NCBI GenBank assembly: GCA_023105745.1
Contig: JALGQZ010000006.1
Span: 66,136,316-66,200,315 of the forward strand
DNA from: Austropuccinia psidii
Taxonomy: Eukaryota; Basidiomycota; Pucciniomycetes; Pucciniales; Sphaerophragmiaceae
Direction: 5' to 3'
DNA: 64,000 nucleotides
Shown: piece after piece, positions 24,382 through 35,865 of the stretch
Position numbering within the stretch: position 1 is the first letter of the stretch
How the letters are laid out: every line of letters begins with the position of its first letter
Program-made: the position numbers and the translations under genes
The notes under the pieces: generated by a model
The model's database searches: none
Seen by the model: only the letters and a program-made list of their open reading frames with translations
Told to the model about the DNA's origin: nothing

Positions 24382-25802
24382 TCAGGCTTTTCCCTGCTTG
24401 CTAGGGAAGCCTCTTGATTATGACCCAGGCTTGTTCTGAGGTCTCTTGAAGCATTTTTCAATTGGGTGCTTTCCACCACAATAAGTACAAAACCCCTCTT
24501 TAATCCCCCTCTCCTTTTCAGAACCAATTAATTTATTGTCCTTATTGAGGAGAGCAGCATGAGGCTTGTCCTTTGAAGATTGAAATCGCTTGCCCTTCTT
24601 GTTCTTCTTCTGGTGAGGCCTCTTGGAAGATGAGTTTTAAGGAGGCCTAGATTGATTTGATCTATTAACTGGAGGCTTATTTTCTTGATTTCCACCCTTT
24701 TCTTTTTGCCTCTCATGATATCTTGTGTCTAACTCTAAATTGACATCCATAAGTTCTTGAAGAGTATCAAACGTTCCAGGGTGAGAAGCCAACTGATCCA
24801 ATAATCTTGATGCCAATCCCCTTCTGTAAACATGGATATAAGCTCTTTCCCCCCAATCTCCAATTCTTGACATTAAGCTTCTGAAATCTGCAATGTAAAA
24901 GGAAACATGACCACTCTCCTTCATCCTCAAATTGTCCAACTCTTGTTCAGCTTTCCTGACTTCATTGGGGTCAACAAACAGAGTGAATAATTGAGATTCA
25001 AATAATGGCCAATTATTGAGGAGGTAGGAAGGGTCTTCATTGGAAATATTTGAGAGATAGGGTTCAATCCACTTTCCAGCTCTACCAGTGAGAAAAGAAT
25101 TTGAGTAAAGAACTTTCTTCCTGTCAGAGAAGAAATTTGCTGGATCATTATGAAAGATTAATTGACAGGATTGGATAAATCCTCTCAATTTATGAGCTTG
25201 AGTACCATCAAAAGAATCAGGTGCCTTCATGGATGGAGTCTTGAAAGCAGGGGCTTTGGAATTGTCCCTGGGAGCAACTGCTTGAGTGAGTTGCCCCATG
25301 AATTGAGTCATCTGCTTCATCATCTTGAGGAGACTTGGATCAGTTTGAGAGACAAGAGGTTGACTAGAAAGGGATAAATTAGAACCCTGAGGCACCTCTG
25401 GAGCATTTGCCAAGGAGGTTGACTAGAAAGGGATAAATTAGAACCCTGAGGCACCTCTGGAGCATTTGCCAAGGCATCTGCAACTTCAGTTTCCCCAGAA
25501 TCTTCCTCTTCCACAGACTCTTCCCCCTCTTCATCTTCAACTTCCCCTAATTTTGCTCTTGCACCTTCAGACATGCCAGGATAGCCACCCAAACGTTCAG
25601 AAAAGGATCTTGATCTTCTAGATTTCATTCCACCTCTTCTTGAGGGTGCTTCTCCTTTCATTGGTGGTCCTCTGTCCAAATTTGCACTCAGTTGATGAAC
25701 TGATGGTGTGTGGTCAAGAGGAGCCCTTGTTGTAGGAGTAAGAACAGCTGGAATTTTTTGGGATCTAGTGTTCTTTGCTGGGAGACTATGCTGAACTGGC
25801 AT
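24382..25802 (-). pseudogene. gag: Guest 1 Gag, broken by a 59-bp tandem duplication
   Basis: The start is the ATG at 25802 (MPVQHSLPAKNTRSQ). A basic, disordered head with RSRSFSERLGGYPG and an acidic EDEEGEESVEEED stretch precede the capsid-like part (KAPDSFDGTQAHKLRGFIQS, then LTGRAGKWIEPYL and FRSLMSRIGDWGERAYIHVY), which matches the Ty3/Gypsy retrotransposon Gag domain. A CCHC knuckle CTYCGGKHPIEKC lies at 24451-24489. Lesions are an exact-looking 59-bp tandem duplication (25357-25474), which shifts the frame because 59 is not a multiple of three, and TAA codons at 24637-24639 and 24418-24420. The native stop is TGA at 24382-24384, 15 bp before the pol ATG and in another frame, so pol would need frameshifting or reinitiation. 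Confidence 0.88.
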
Positions 25803-26516
25803 TATGAACAGAAGTTGAATAAAAGAAACTTGATGGTATTGAGAACAGAAATCAAAACTTGGCCAAATCAATCACAATAAAATCTTGATGAGTCTTGAGG
25901 AATCAATTCAATTCTTGAGGTGAAATCAACTTCAATCAACAATCAATCAATTCAATCAAAATCAACAATAAATCAAATTCAAATCAAATATCAATAATCT
26001 TGAGTAAATCAACAATCAATCAATAAATCAGTGTCTTTAATATGAATAAAGGTCAATTCAAAGTCTTCAGAAATCAATTCAAATATCTTGATGAGTCAAA
26101 TCAATCAATAATCAAAATCAATTCTTGAGGATCAATAAAATATCTTGAGAATTCAAAGTCAATCAATCCAATCCAAATGAAAAATCCTGAATTGCTGAAT
26201 CAATAAACCCAATGAATCCCAATGATTAATCCAATCAATTAAACCAATCAATAAATCCTGAAAAAGACCTGAATGAGAACACAGAAAAAATTTGATTTCA
26301 TAAAAAATAAAATGAAGTGATGAAATGGTCAGCAATGATTAAGAAAGAAGAAAAATCAATTTCATGTGAATGAAATGAATGAGATGAAATTGATGAGAGA
26401 GAAAGATCATAATCATTAAAGATCATTAAATCATAAAAGAGATCATAATTGATGAATGAGAGAAATGAATATAAATGAATGAAAAGAAAGAATCAAATAT
26501 TAGTTAATTAATGTAA
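25803..26516 (-). repeat. Guest 1 leader, AATCAA-rich low-complexity DNA
   Basis: Between gag and the 5' LTR the sequence is a degenerate microsatellite built from AATCAA, TCAATC and CTTGAGG words, grading into GAAAT/GATGA-rich DNA near the LTR. No clear TGG-type primer-binding site follows the LTR on the minus strand (it reads TTACATTAATTAAC), so the priming mode is not evident. Confidence 0.6.
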
Positions 26517-27256
26517 TGTCACAGGGGCTCTTCGAAGTGAAGAGGGCCTGGCACTCAGTAAACTGGGACTCACTTATGGAGGGCTCAAAGATATGGTAAG
26601 AAAGGATACAATCAAGAGTGTTAAAGATGAATTACTAAAAGAATGAATATAAGAAGCAGCAAAAAAGAATAAGAATAAAAGAATAGAAGAGCCAACCACA
26701 AACAAGTCTAAGTCCACTGTTTCAACCTGTCAGAATGGAAAGAGAAGGGTTAATAAGGATATGGCCACCCAGCTAATACTGTACAGGCAAAGAGAGAAAT
26801 GCAAAGACTAACTTAAAATAAAATAATTATAATAACCAAAATAAGGATAAGAATGATTATAAAATAATAAATAAACTAAATTAATCAACTGGGGAAAAGT
26901 CTCCAGGGGGGAGAAAGAGGGGCTGGTATATGTGAGAAACACCAGCCCTGATCCAGAGGAAGACTTTTCATGAGAGGATTGAATTATTGAATTGAGTCTG
27001 GCCAATACAGGTCCTGTACAAGAGGTGTGGTGTATTTGAGTGATCATACAGTTTCATGCTGGTGTATTGAAACTGTATTGGGTGAATCCAACCTGTACAG
27101 GTATTGACAGGCTGTATTGATGTACCAAACTGTATGCATGTTTCAGAATGAAGATTGCTGAAACTGAATGCTGATGCAGATACTGGATCTACTGATTTGA
27201 GGTTTTTGAGTGGGTGTATTGATGAATACCCTTACCCCTGGTGAGTGGTTGTTACA
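26517..27256 (-). repeat. Guest 1 LTR, right (5' LTR in element orientation)
   Basis: Starts TGTCACAGGGGC and ends GTTGTTACA, followed by the TSD CACAT. It lacks the 19 bp present in the left LTR. It is otherwise a close match along its length. Confidence 0.9.
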
Positions 27257-27261
27257 CACAT

Positions 27262-28363
27262 TTAGCAAAAAGTGAAAGTGAAAGGCAGAAGTTAAAGAAT
27301 GAAATCATTGCAAATGTAGAACAAATTCATAAGAATTATGAACCACATATGCCAAGACATTCTACACCTTTGACTGAAGAAAAACGTTCTGTTAAAGGAA
27401 GTTTTACCCCACTTCTAGGAGAAAATGTTGTCTCTGTCAAAGATATTCCCAAATTAGAAGAATGGCCAACATTCTCTGTTGAAGGAGAATATAGCCATAT
27501 TGAGTTCATTAGAACTATTGATATGTTACAGGAAGGATTTTATATACCTGATGAAATCATAGTGGGGAAATTACACTCTCTGTTTGCCAGAGCTGCAAAG
27601 AAATGGTATTACAAGATGAGAATAGATCATGGAAAACATGATTGGTCTTGGTGGAAATCTGAAGTGATTACCAAATGGGCCAACAATTCTTGGAGGTTTA
27701 AAATGGAAAATTCTTTTGAAAGTGCCATTTTTAACTCAGAGAAAAATAAACCACTTCCTTGGTTCTTCAAACAAAAAGACAGATTATCTGCTTTACACCC
27801 AGATATGTCTGACACTATGATTAATATGAAGATATTAAGAAAGTGGGGAGGAGAACTGGAACATGCTATCAAAAGCGGATGTGTAGGTCCCTGTTCAACA
27901 GAGGACTACATTAATGCAATGGAAGATATCATTACCAGAACAAGAATTGGTAAAACTTGGACTAAAATCCGTATGGAATCCAAGATGGTCCCAAAGATTC
28001 TCAAAGAAGATAAAAGACCAGAAAGACCTGTCTTGAAGTGTCATAAATGTGGAAGTACTTCACATTTAGCTAACACTTGCACCAAGAAGACAAAAATCAG
28101 TGAAATTCAAGTCATTGGAGACATTCAGTGTACTGAGGAGAAAGAGGAGTCTGATCAAGATTCTGCAGTCTCTGAAGATACACCAGTGGAGGACTATCCC
28201 ATTGAAAACATTACAGCTTTCTTTGAGGTCACAGAATTCCATACCCACTTGCCCCAGTACAGTGAGGATTGCTGCAACCTGATAAATATCCAAGATGCCA
28301 GAATGTGTAAAACAATACCTGCTAGAGGAAAAGGTTACACTGCTGGAGCATCCTGTATCACGT
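27262..28363 (+). CDS. gag: Host element Gag, C-terminal part with CCHC knuckle (between the two guests)
   Basis: Directly after the guest 1 TSD the host gag frame resumes with LAKSESERQKLKNEIIANV and stays open to the guest 2 insertion. The capsid-like region includes WPTFSVEGEYSHIEFIRTID and WYYKMRIDHGKHDWSWWKSE, the retrotransposon Gag pattern of Trp-rich helices. A zinc knuckle C-X2-C-X4-H-X4-C (CHKCGSTSHLANTC) lies at 28039-28080 and would bind element RNA. An acidic linker (EEKEESDQDSAVSEDTP) follows, then a segment leading to the protease. The codon at the insertion point is ACG (28360-28362); the next host bases after the guest 2 TSD complete TTA in frame and lead into the protease. 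Confidence 0.85.
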
Positions 28364-30581
28364 TGTGGTATTCCATACCATTAGTACCAGCTTTAAGCTT
28401 ACCAATAAAACAAAAAAAAATGATAATACGCAAAACATATTTACACATTACAACTACAAATCTCAAAAAGAAATATACAATACACAGCCTCAAGATCTTA
28501 TCAAAACAGTATAGTATCAAAGGATATATCCACCTTATCGCATCATCAATAACAAGTTATGTCATTAAAGGCAGTTAATCTAAATAAAGGTATATGAAAA
28601 TAGACCAAAGCATCAGAAGCTGTATTTTCCCCACCTTGATTCAATTGAAAGAAGAAATACCTCAAGGCTATGCATAAAATTACAATATATTTTCCAAGAA
28701 CAAATGTTTGCTTAGTAATAATGGCACGCAGCAAACTTGATAGAAATGATGCAATCTCCATATGAAATAATACAATACTAAAACAGAAACACCAGCATAA
28801 TTTTCTCATATATATCATATGACTAGAAGAATTTTCAATTGTCAGGAGCTGTATTTTCTCCACTTTCTTGGCAAAAAGAAAATCTCACCAGCATAATTAT
28901 CTCAAACACATCACATGATTTTGATAAGAAAAAGTACCACTAGCATAATTCTCTCATAATATACGTAAAAATAGAAACAAAAATAATTTCCCCGCCTTCA
29001 AAAAAAACATCACCAGCCAAATTATCTCAAATACATCACATGATTTTGATAAGAAAAAGAACCACCAGCATAATTCTCTCAGAAAATACATAACAAAGTC
29101 ACCAAAAAATGAAAGTGTCACCAGCAAAATTATCTCGAAGACATCACATGATTTTGATAAGGAACAGAAACACCAGCATAATTTTCACATATATATCATA
29201 TGACTAGAAGAAAGTTCAATCATCAGGAGCTGTATTTTCTCCACTTTCTTGGCAAAAAGAAAATCCCACCAGCCAAATTATCGCAAACACATCACATGAT
29301 TTTGATAAGAAAAAGCACCACCAGCATAATTCTCTCAGAGCATACGTAAAAAATAGAAACAGAAATAATTTCCCCGCCTTCAAGAAAAACATTACCAGCC
29401 AAATTATCTCAAACACATTATATGATTTTGATAAGGAAAAGAACCACCAGCGTAATTCTCTCATAACATACAAAAAAATAGAAACAAAAAAATACTTTCC
29501 CCACCTTCAAGAAAATCTCACCAGCCAAATTATCTCAAATACATCACATGATTTTGATAAGAAAAAGCACCACCAGCATAATTCTCTCAGCAAACACGTT
29601 GCTACACCAAAACTACACGTCTCACCAGCTAAAACATCTCAACTATGATTTTTTCTAAGTACCCTATTTTGAGAAGCTCTATGGAGGCCCAAAAGCTATA
29701 AATAAAGGTCCTCTCTCCCTCATCTTTCCCATCATCATGGAACAAGTTCCCACTATCCAGGATCACAACCATCCCTGAACTAGCAGGATATCTAGAATAG
29801 TAGTAGTGTTTTAGTAGTGAAAAGCTCAGTAGCCTTGCTCAGTAGCTTAGTATTAGTGAAGAATAGTAGTATAACCGTAGTAAAAGCTCAGTAGCCTTGC
29901 TCAGTAGCTTAGTATTGGTGAAGAATAGTAGTATAACCGTAGTAAAAGCTCAGTAGCCTTGCTCAGTAGCTTAGTATTAGTGAAGAATAGTAGTATTAAC
30001 GTAGTAAAAAGATCAGTAGCCTTTCTCAGTGGCTTAGTATTATTAAAAAAAAGTAGTAGTGATATAAAACTCAGTATTAAAAAAAATCTAAAAAGAATCA
30101 AATCCAGTAGTCTTATTATTAGTACTCATATCAAAAAAAATCATTATAATCAACCTAAAACCATAAAAATATATATATTCTTATCATTCTTATTAAAAAA
30201 AAAAAAAATATCTTATTAGTTTCATTAAAATAGCAGAAACCCAAAACATATATATATATATATTAACATCACTTTTATTTAAATAAAAAAAATCTTAGTG
30301 TTTATTTTATCAGAAATTTTAGATCAAAGTTTTTACTGTAGTGTTATTGATGGGTCTGATTTAGAGACTGCTGATAAGTCCTCTCTATCTGTCAAAGCCA
30401 CAAATATTATTTTATTTTGTGATTCTCTGTAGGCTGACTATTCAGTATTATTTAGAGGGGCAGCTAATACACCTTAGCACCCATGGTTATTGGACAATTC
30501 TGAAATTCAAGACAGACTTACCAATAATTTCCCCCTCAAGGTACTGCCTTATTTCATCCCACACCAAAAGGAGTTCCCACA
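28364..30581 (+). repeat. Guest 2 5' LTR with internal repeat arrays
   Basis: TGTGGTATTCC to GTTCCCACA. From 28880 to 29600 it holds about six imperfect units of 105-150 bp built on CATCACATGATTTTGATAAG and ACCAGCATAATTCTCTCA. From 29821 it holds three copies of a 61/62-bp unit (AAGCTCAGTAGCCTTGCTC and on) plus one degenerate copy. Small ORFs inside are translations of these arrays. Confidence 0.9.
29697..29704 (+). promoter_or_regulatory. TATA box in guest 2 5' LTR
   Basis: TATAAATA, followed by a CTCTCTCCCTCATC pyrimidine stretch that would suit a transcription start about 25-35 bp downstream. The same box is kept in the 3' LTR. Confidence 0.55.
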
Positions 30582-30979
30582 TCTGGTGTCCCAACAGTGG
30601 CAAACAACAACTTCAATCATCAATAATCCGTCAATTATTAAAGAAAAAAAAATCTAGTCCATAAAAAGGAAAAAGCCTTTTATCAATAAACAATTTCAAG
30701 CACCTATCAAGTCAATCTGGAATCAGAAAAATACAAAATCCTAAATCATCATCACCATCAAGTTCTTCAACAAAATCATTTCACTATTATTATCCAAAAG
30801 GAGGAGAAACACCACCTGATGAAGAATCACCTATAGATTATAGTATACCAGTTGGTACACCAAGAACTAAGAAGAAAGATCAAAAGATAGTTACAGATTA
30901 TTTTCAGAAATTACTCAAGGAACTATTTGAAATTAAAAAGAAAAGTGAAAAAGAGAATATAAATACAGAATATATCAAT
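30582..30979 (+). other. Guest 2 leader and possible primer-binding site
   Basis: After the LTR comes TC, then TGGTGTCCCAACAGTGGC from 30584. The TGG start is what a tRNA-primed element shows; I cannot name the tRNA. From about 30664 a frame continuous with gag is open but has no ATG until 30980. Confidence 0.45.
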
Positions 30980-33721
30980 ATGGATTCAGCATCATCATCA
31001 AAGATACCACACAATCCAGATGAATCCAAAAAAGAAATTATAAATGAAGAGACCATGCAAGGACAAGAAGATATTTCTGATGTAGAAAGACTTCATCAAA
31101 GAATGTTGGAAATGCAACAAGAATTAATTGAACTCCTAAAAAAAGAAGGGAAAAGGAAAGAGTCAAGTTTTACCGCAGAAAACAGCCCAATGGAAGAAAC
31201 TACGAGCATGCCAAGAATCTTTAGACAAGAAGGGTCACCATCACCATTTTCAAGGCCTATGGCGTCATCAACTCCATTCACTTCACAAAGACCAAATACT
31301 CTACCAAAGCGGGTTAATATTCATGCACAGGCTTCAAGCCCATTGCAACAAGAGATCCCACGAAACAATACACCCATTGTCAAGATCAGACCAAAGGATT
31401 ATAATTTATGGTTTGATGGAAAGGAAGTGGAAAGATTTATTAAAAGAGTAGAAAATATAGCAGAAATTGAAGGAGCAAGTGGAAGGGATATAGCAAGACA
31501 GATATCCTTTTGGACTAAAGATCAAGAAATTAGCTACCATATTGAAGGAATGCCTGGATATGAAACTGGCGATTGGGAGCAATTAAAATTGGATATGAAG
31601 AGGAGATGGGGAACAGTTTGACCTGAAAGAAGATACAAGCTGTCCTCAATTACTCAATTATTTACAAAGATTCAACAAGAAGGAGGAATTAGAAATATGA
31701 CCCAATATAAAAAGTTCATTGGTGAATATGAATCTATTATTAATTATCTCAAAAGGTATCAATATATACAAGGAGATATCAATCACAATCAAGAAATTTT
31801 GGCAAGTCTTTCCTCAAGTGTTCAAGAATCTATTCACAAAGAAATGATTAAAGATAAGGCCATGGTGCAAGCTTTGGATGGTGGTTATATCATTCCAAGA
31901 TTGGAAATCTTAAAGCTGTATATTGAACAAGATCTAGAAGCCAAAGTCTTAATTCAACAGAAGGAATTCTCACAGCCAAAGTCACAAGAGAAGAAAGCTA
32001 GGTTTGAAGAGGAAAGCTGGGAAGAAGTCTTAAAGCAAATGAAAGATCTTACCAAAACAATTAAAAATCCTCAGCCACAAGAAAATCAATCAAAGAATAC
32101 TGGGAATGAAGCAGTTAAGGAAGTATTGAATCAGCTCAAACACCTCTCTGAAGCAGTTGAATCTCCCAAGAAACCTCAACCAAACAATAATCAAGATCAC
32201 AGAACTATACAAAACTCACAGCCATTCAGGCCAAGATATCCTTCACCACCCATATCTTCTGGTTATCAACCATATGTTCCATCTCAAATGTCTCCAAGAC
32301 AGCCATTGAAGTGTTATTACTGCCTAGAAGAAGGACATTCTGCAATAAGATGTAATCATCTCACAGAAGACTTGGAGAAAAGAATGGTCTTGAAGCGTGG
32401 AGGAACATATCTTTTTCCAAATTTTCAAAGAGTACCCACAGAAGGCCCTAAATCTGCAAAAGAATTAGTTAGACATTTTGCCAAAGAGCAGGAGGATTTT
32501 ACAAAGAAAATGATGGAACAATCAAATCCACCCCCTAATAAGCAAGAAACAACAGTAATTGAGGAAAGCAAAGAAGAGAAGGCAACTGCTATAGCTCAAA
32601 TAGAAGAATGGGGAAACTGGAAACCTCCTCAAATATCACCAGCAAATGAAAATATTCAAATAAATGTTGGGCTTAGACAGACAAGGCAAAGAGCTTCAAG
32701 ACAGGAAACTCAAAGTCAAACCCAGCAAGAGGATAAAAATGAAACACACAAACCCTTTAAAAAGAAGATACCAGGTGCCTACCACGAGGAAGATGAGGCA
32801 GAAGAAGAAATAAGAGTTCTAATTCCAACAAAATACAAGAAAACACAAGAAGGAAAGGAAGTAGATAATGATATTGAAATAATTTCCAGGAATAAGAATA
32901 AGGAGGGACTAAGACAGGAGTCGCAAAAGATGGAATTAAAAGACAAAGTAAAATCTACAGCCAATACCCCAAAGCTAATAATTGAACATGTAATGAAGAA
33001 AATACTTGAACAAAAGATAAATCTTACTCTTGAAGAAATATTATCAATGTCACCAACCTTTATTGATAAATTACAAAATTTAACTATCCAGGAAAAAGAA
33101 GTGATAAAATCAGTCAATACGTCAAATATTCAAGAAAGACTACTTTCAGTAAAGCTACGGGACTATGATACCCCAAGATTACATTATGCATGCCCACTTG
33201 GATTTATGGAAGTATTTATTGGAAGAGAAGAATATCCTACAATGGCATTGGTGGATACTGGATCAGAAATTAATATCATACCAGAGGAAATCGCAATTCA
33301 AGCCTCACTTACAAGTAGAAAGCTCAATATGAATCTCAGAGGAATTGGTGGACATACAACATCTTTGGTTGGACTCTCAGAATTTACACCAATCACTATG
33401 ATAACAGGAGAAGAAAAAGAAATTCATTTATTCATAGCAAAAGGAGCTGTACACACCATACTTGGAAGACCATTTTTAGCAGATAATAATGTTAAATTGG
33501 AATTTTCACACAAGCAAGGGGAAATATTTAGTTATCCAGAGCAAGATGGACGTCTATTATGTTTACCAATATGTAACCCTCAAGCTATGGGTTGGGAAAT
33601 TTCTCCACCCAGAGGAATGGAACTTTTTGCATCTTCAGAGATTGGAAAATGGTCAATACATGGAGCAGAATCATCCAAAAAAAAGAAACAGAGGAAACAG
33701 AAAGTCAATCTTCAACAATAG
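30980..33721 (+). pseudogene. gag: Guest 2 Gag-protease
   Basis: 914 codons from ATG 30980 with a single TGA at 31619-31621, after RRWGTV. An N-terminal coiled-coil-like stretch (ERLHQRMLEMQQELIELLKK) is followed by the capsid-like domain (YNLWFDGKEVERFIKRVENI, then WTKDQEISYHIEGMPGYETG). The zinc knuckle CYYCLEEGHSAIRC is at 32312-32353. A long K/E-rich linker precedes a retropepsin: LVDTGSEINII with the catalytic Asp at residue 759 (33254) and HTILGRPF near 33455, both standard for Ty3/Gypsy proteases. The ORF ends at TAG 33719-33721 and overlaps the next ORF by 130 bp. A run of eight A (33677-33684) in the overlap is placed so that a -1 shift would enter the second ORF. The TGA is the only lesion seen. 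Confidence 0.88.
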
Positions 33722-35220
33722 TGAAGACAATATTTCTTGGAGCAAACAAAATACCCTTCTCAGCTCTTTTTGATGCAAAAAATGACTTGAATTTTATAAC
33801 TCAGGAAATGGCCCTAAAAGCAGAATTAAAAATCAGCCCTTACACATCAAAATCAACAGATAACGTTTTGAAGCCAATTGGTCAAATTAAAAATCTTGAA
33901 GTCACTTTTGAAAGTGAAGAGAAAACCTACCTGGACTTCTTAGTATTTGAAAATTTCAACCAGATAATAGATGAAGAAAAGTCAAGCATATTATCTTCAT
34001 CTAAAGAAAGTATTCCACCTCAAACTGAAACAAAATCTAAAGGGAAGGATCCAGAAGAGGATGAATTGAAGGTAGAAGATAGTGAAGCAATAGAAAAAAT
34101 AAAAATGGAACTTAAGAAGATGAGAAGAAATTTGGACTTGGCCATAGAAGACCCAGAGAAATGGCTAGCACTTGAGTTAAGTGGTATGAATGAAGAAGAT
34201 AAAGTAGAAAGCCCACAGAAGAAATTTAAAATGGATCTGAAGCCACCTGAAGCAAATTCCTCAGGAATTGCAGAAGATTATTCAAATTTATTTCAGGAGA
34301 AAGCTTTGTACATTAGTGATACTAAAAAAATAAAAGACGGCATAATCAAGCCATTGGCAAAAAGAAAATTTGAAGAATTGAAAAAGGATAGTGCCATAAT
34401 TACTGAAGACAAAATGGATCAAGTTTGGGATAAAAATATTCAAAAGAGGATTGATAAAAAAATGGAAACAGCAGAATCAGAAGATGACTTGAAGTTATAC
34501 CAACAAAATAATGAAGATTTGGAAGATAAATATAAGAAAGGAAGAATATTTGAAGATCTAGAAGAAGGAGAGTTATCAGAAAATACACAAAGGCTAGCTG
34601 GACTTAGCATTCTAGAAGAATTTCATCATGCCTATGATAAAATATTCTGCTTTTCAAGCGCAACTGATCTATTTAATCAAAATAAAGGAATTACATCTGA
34701 ATTACCAAATGACTCCCAGAATCAAAAGGGCATACAGGAAGACATACCAGAATATGAAGGACTGGAAGATTACATAATACTTCCAATAATAACATTTAAG
34801 GAACTATATGATTATGAGCTAGATTCACCAATAATTCAAACCAAACATATTTCAGAACTACCTGGATCAAATCTTACAAATGTTGATTTTCTGGAATTAC
34901 TAACCACTATTGGAATCAAAGGAAATTTAAGGAATCCTTACTGGAAGAAGCCTTATGGATATTATCAAATGACAATAGAAGGACTGTATCACAAAATGTT
35001 ATGGGCTCAAGAAGATTTGAATCTAGATGGTTTGGAAATCTTGGGAGGAACTCTTTGCTGGTGTGATGTTGGGTACATGTTTATTCATGAAGTCAAAGGT
35101 TTTGTTTCAGAATGGAAAGGAAATACACAAAGAAAACAACGCAACAAGATATTTGGAGAAATATTGAAGGACATATGTCTTTCAGTAATTCACAACAGAA
35201 GGTTGAATATTTCTCAATAA
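33592..35220 (+). CDS. Guest 2 ORF2: protease-like fold start, unknown C-terminus
   Basis: 542 codons, open throughout, in the -1 frame relative to gag-protease. The first 30 codons lie over the Gag end and are probably not used; the natural entry is a -1 shift at the A run near 33680. Residues around 33772 read FSALFDAKNDLNFITQEMAL, which has the shape of a retropepsin flap region but with D-A-K where an active enzyme has D-S/T-G, so it looks like a second, inactive protease domain. A very charged, Lys/Glu-rich middle (about 34020-34600) follows. The end (PYWKKPYGYYQMTIEGLYHK, then LGGTLCWCDVGYMFIHEVKG) looks folded and I do not recognise it. There is no RT motif. It could be a structural or accessory protein; its maintained openness over 1.6 kb suggests recent selection or youth. 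Confidence 0.7.
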   Translation: MGNFSTQRNGTFCIFRDWKMVNTWSRIIQKKETEETESQSSTIVKTIFLGANKIPFSALFDAKNDLNFITQEMALKAELKISPYTSKSTDNVLKPIGQIKNLEVTFESEEKTYLDFLVFENFNQIIDEEKSSILSSSKESIPPQTETKSKGKDPEEDELKVEDSEAIEKIKMELKKMRRNLDLAIEDPEKWLALELSGMNEEDKVESPQKKFKMDLKPPEANSSGIAEDYSNLFQEKALYISDTKKIKDGIIKPLAKRKFEELKKDSAIITEDKMDQVWDKNIQKRIDKKMETAESEDDLKLYQQNNEDLEDKYKKGRIFEDLEEGELSENTQRLAGLSILEEFHHAYDKIFCFSSATDLFNQNKGITSELPNDSQNQKGIQEDIPEYEGLEDYIILPIITFKELYDYELDSPIIQTKHISELPGSNLTNVDFLELLTTIGIKGNLRNPYWKKPYGYYQMTIEGLYHKMLWAQEDLNLDGLEILGGTLCWCDVGYMFIHEVKGFVSEWKGNTQRKQRNKIFGEILKDICLSVIHNRRLNISQ

Positions 35221-35340
35221 CAGCTGAAGTAATCCAATTCCAATCACCAAGTAAAAAATAAAAAAAACCATATAAAAAATAGCAAAATAAAAAAAAAAAA
35301 AAAAAAAAAGAGAATTCTGTATATATCTGTATTAGTATCA

Positions 35341-35560
35341 AGGGCAGTGACCTCCTGCCTTATCAAAGAGGAATTTCAAATCATTCAAACTAACTTATAA
35401 AAAAAAGATCTTTTTTAAACACTCTTATAATTCAGGGCAGTGACCTCCTGCCTTATCAAAGAGAAATTTCAAATCATTCAAAAACAAAAAAAAATCTTTT
35501 TTCAACATTCCCATAATTCAGGGCAGTGACCTCCTGCCTTATCAAAGAGGAATTTCAATT
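35341..35560 (+). repeat. Three direct repeats in guest 2
   Basis: AGGGCAGTGACCTCCTGCC followed by TTATCAAAGAG starts at 35341, 35434 and 35520. The core of about 45 bp is nearly identical in each, with AT-rich spacers of differing length. No coding sense is seen. Confidence 0.85.
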
Positions 35561-35865
35561 TTTTAATTTTTTTTCAAGTATGTTATCACTCAAGGCTATA
35601 AATCAGTATTCAATAAAGGACTTCAAACTCAACATTTTTCAAGATATTTTTTTTTTCAATGTATAAGTATTATGATTTTATTTTTTAAAAAACAGGGGTG
35701 GTTATCTTTTCTTACGCCACCTCATATTAAAAATGGCACAAGTTTGGGGAAGTGTGGGCCCTTAGGCCTTTATTAATCTTATTTCTCTTTTTTGAAAAAA
35801 AAAAACAATGAAAAGATGGTGTGAAGAAACAGCAAAAGAAGATATAGATAGCTCAAAATATCAAA

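Larger units (their letters stand above)
16955..27256 (-). mobile_element. Guest 1: Ty3/Gypsy chromovirus-type retrotransposon (10.3 kb)
   Basis: Inserted in the host gag with target duplication CACAT at 16950-16954 and 27257-27261. LTRs are 759 bp (16955-17713) and 740 bp (26517-27256). The element codes on the minus strand: 5' LTR at the right, AT-rich leader, gag (25802-24382), pol (24367-20666), and the polypurine tract next to the left LTR. A further gene on the plus strand (18606-19898) lies between pol and the 3' LTR. About 25 substitutions separate the LTRs by eye, plus one 19-bp deletion. Confidence 0.93.

Noticed and set aside
29216..29473. Cys/Trp-rich minus-strand ORFs in the guest 2 LTRs (also 28546-28863, 38136-38453, 38807-39064), possible small secreted effectors
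   Set aside because: They are antisense readings of the LTR repeat units, repeated in both LTRs with the same composition, and have no consistent signal peptide.
28880..29600. Regularly spaced repeats resembling a CRISPR array
   Set aside because: Units are 105-150 bp, imperfect, in an LTR of a fungal retrotransposon, and recur in the paired LTR; no cas genes or short exact repeats.
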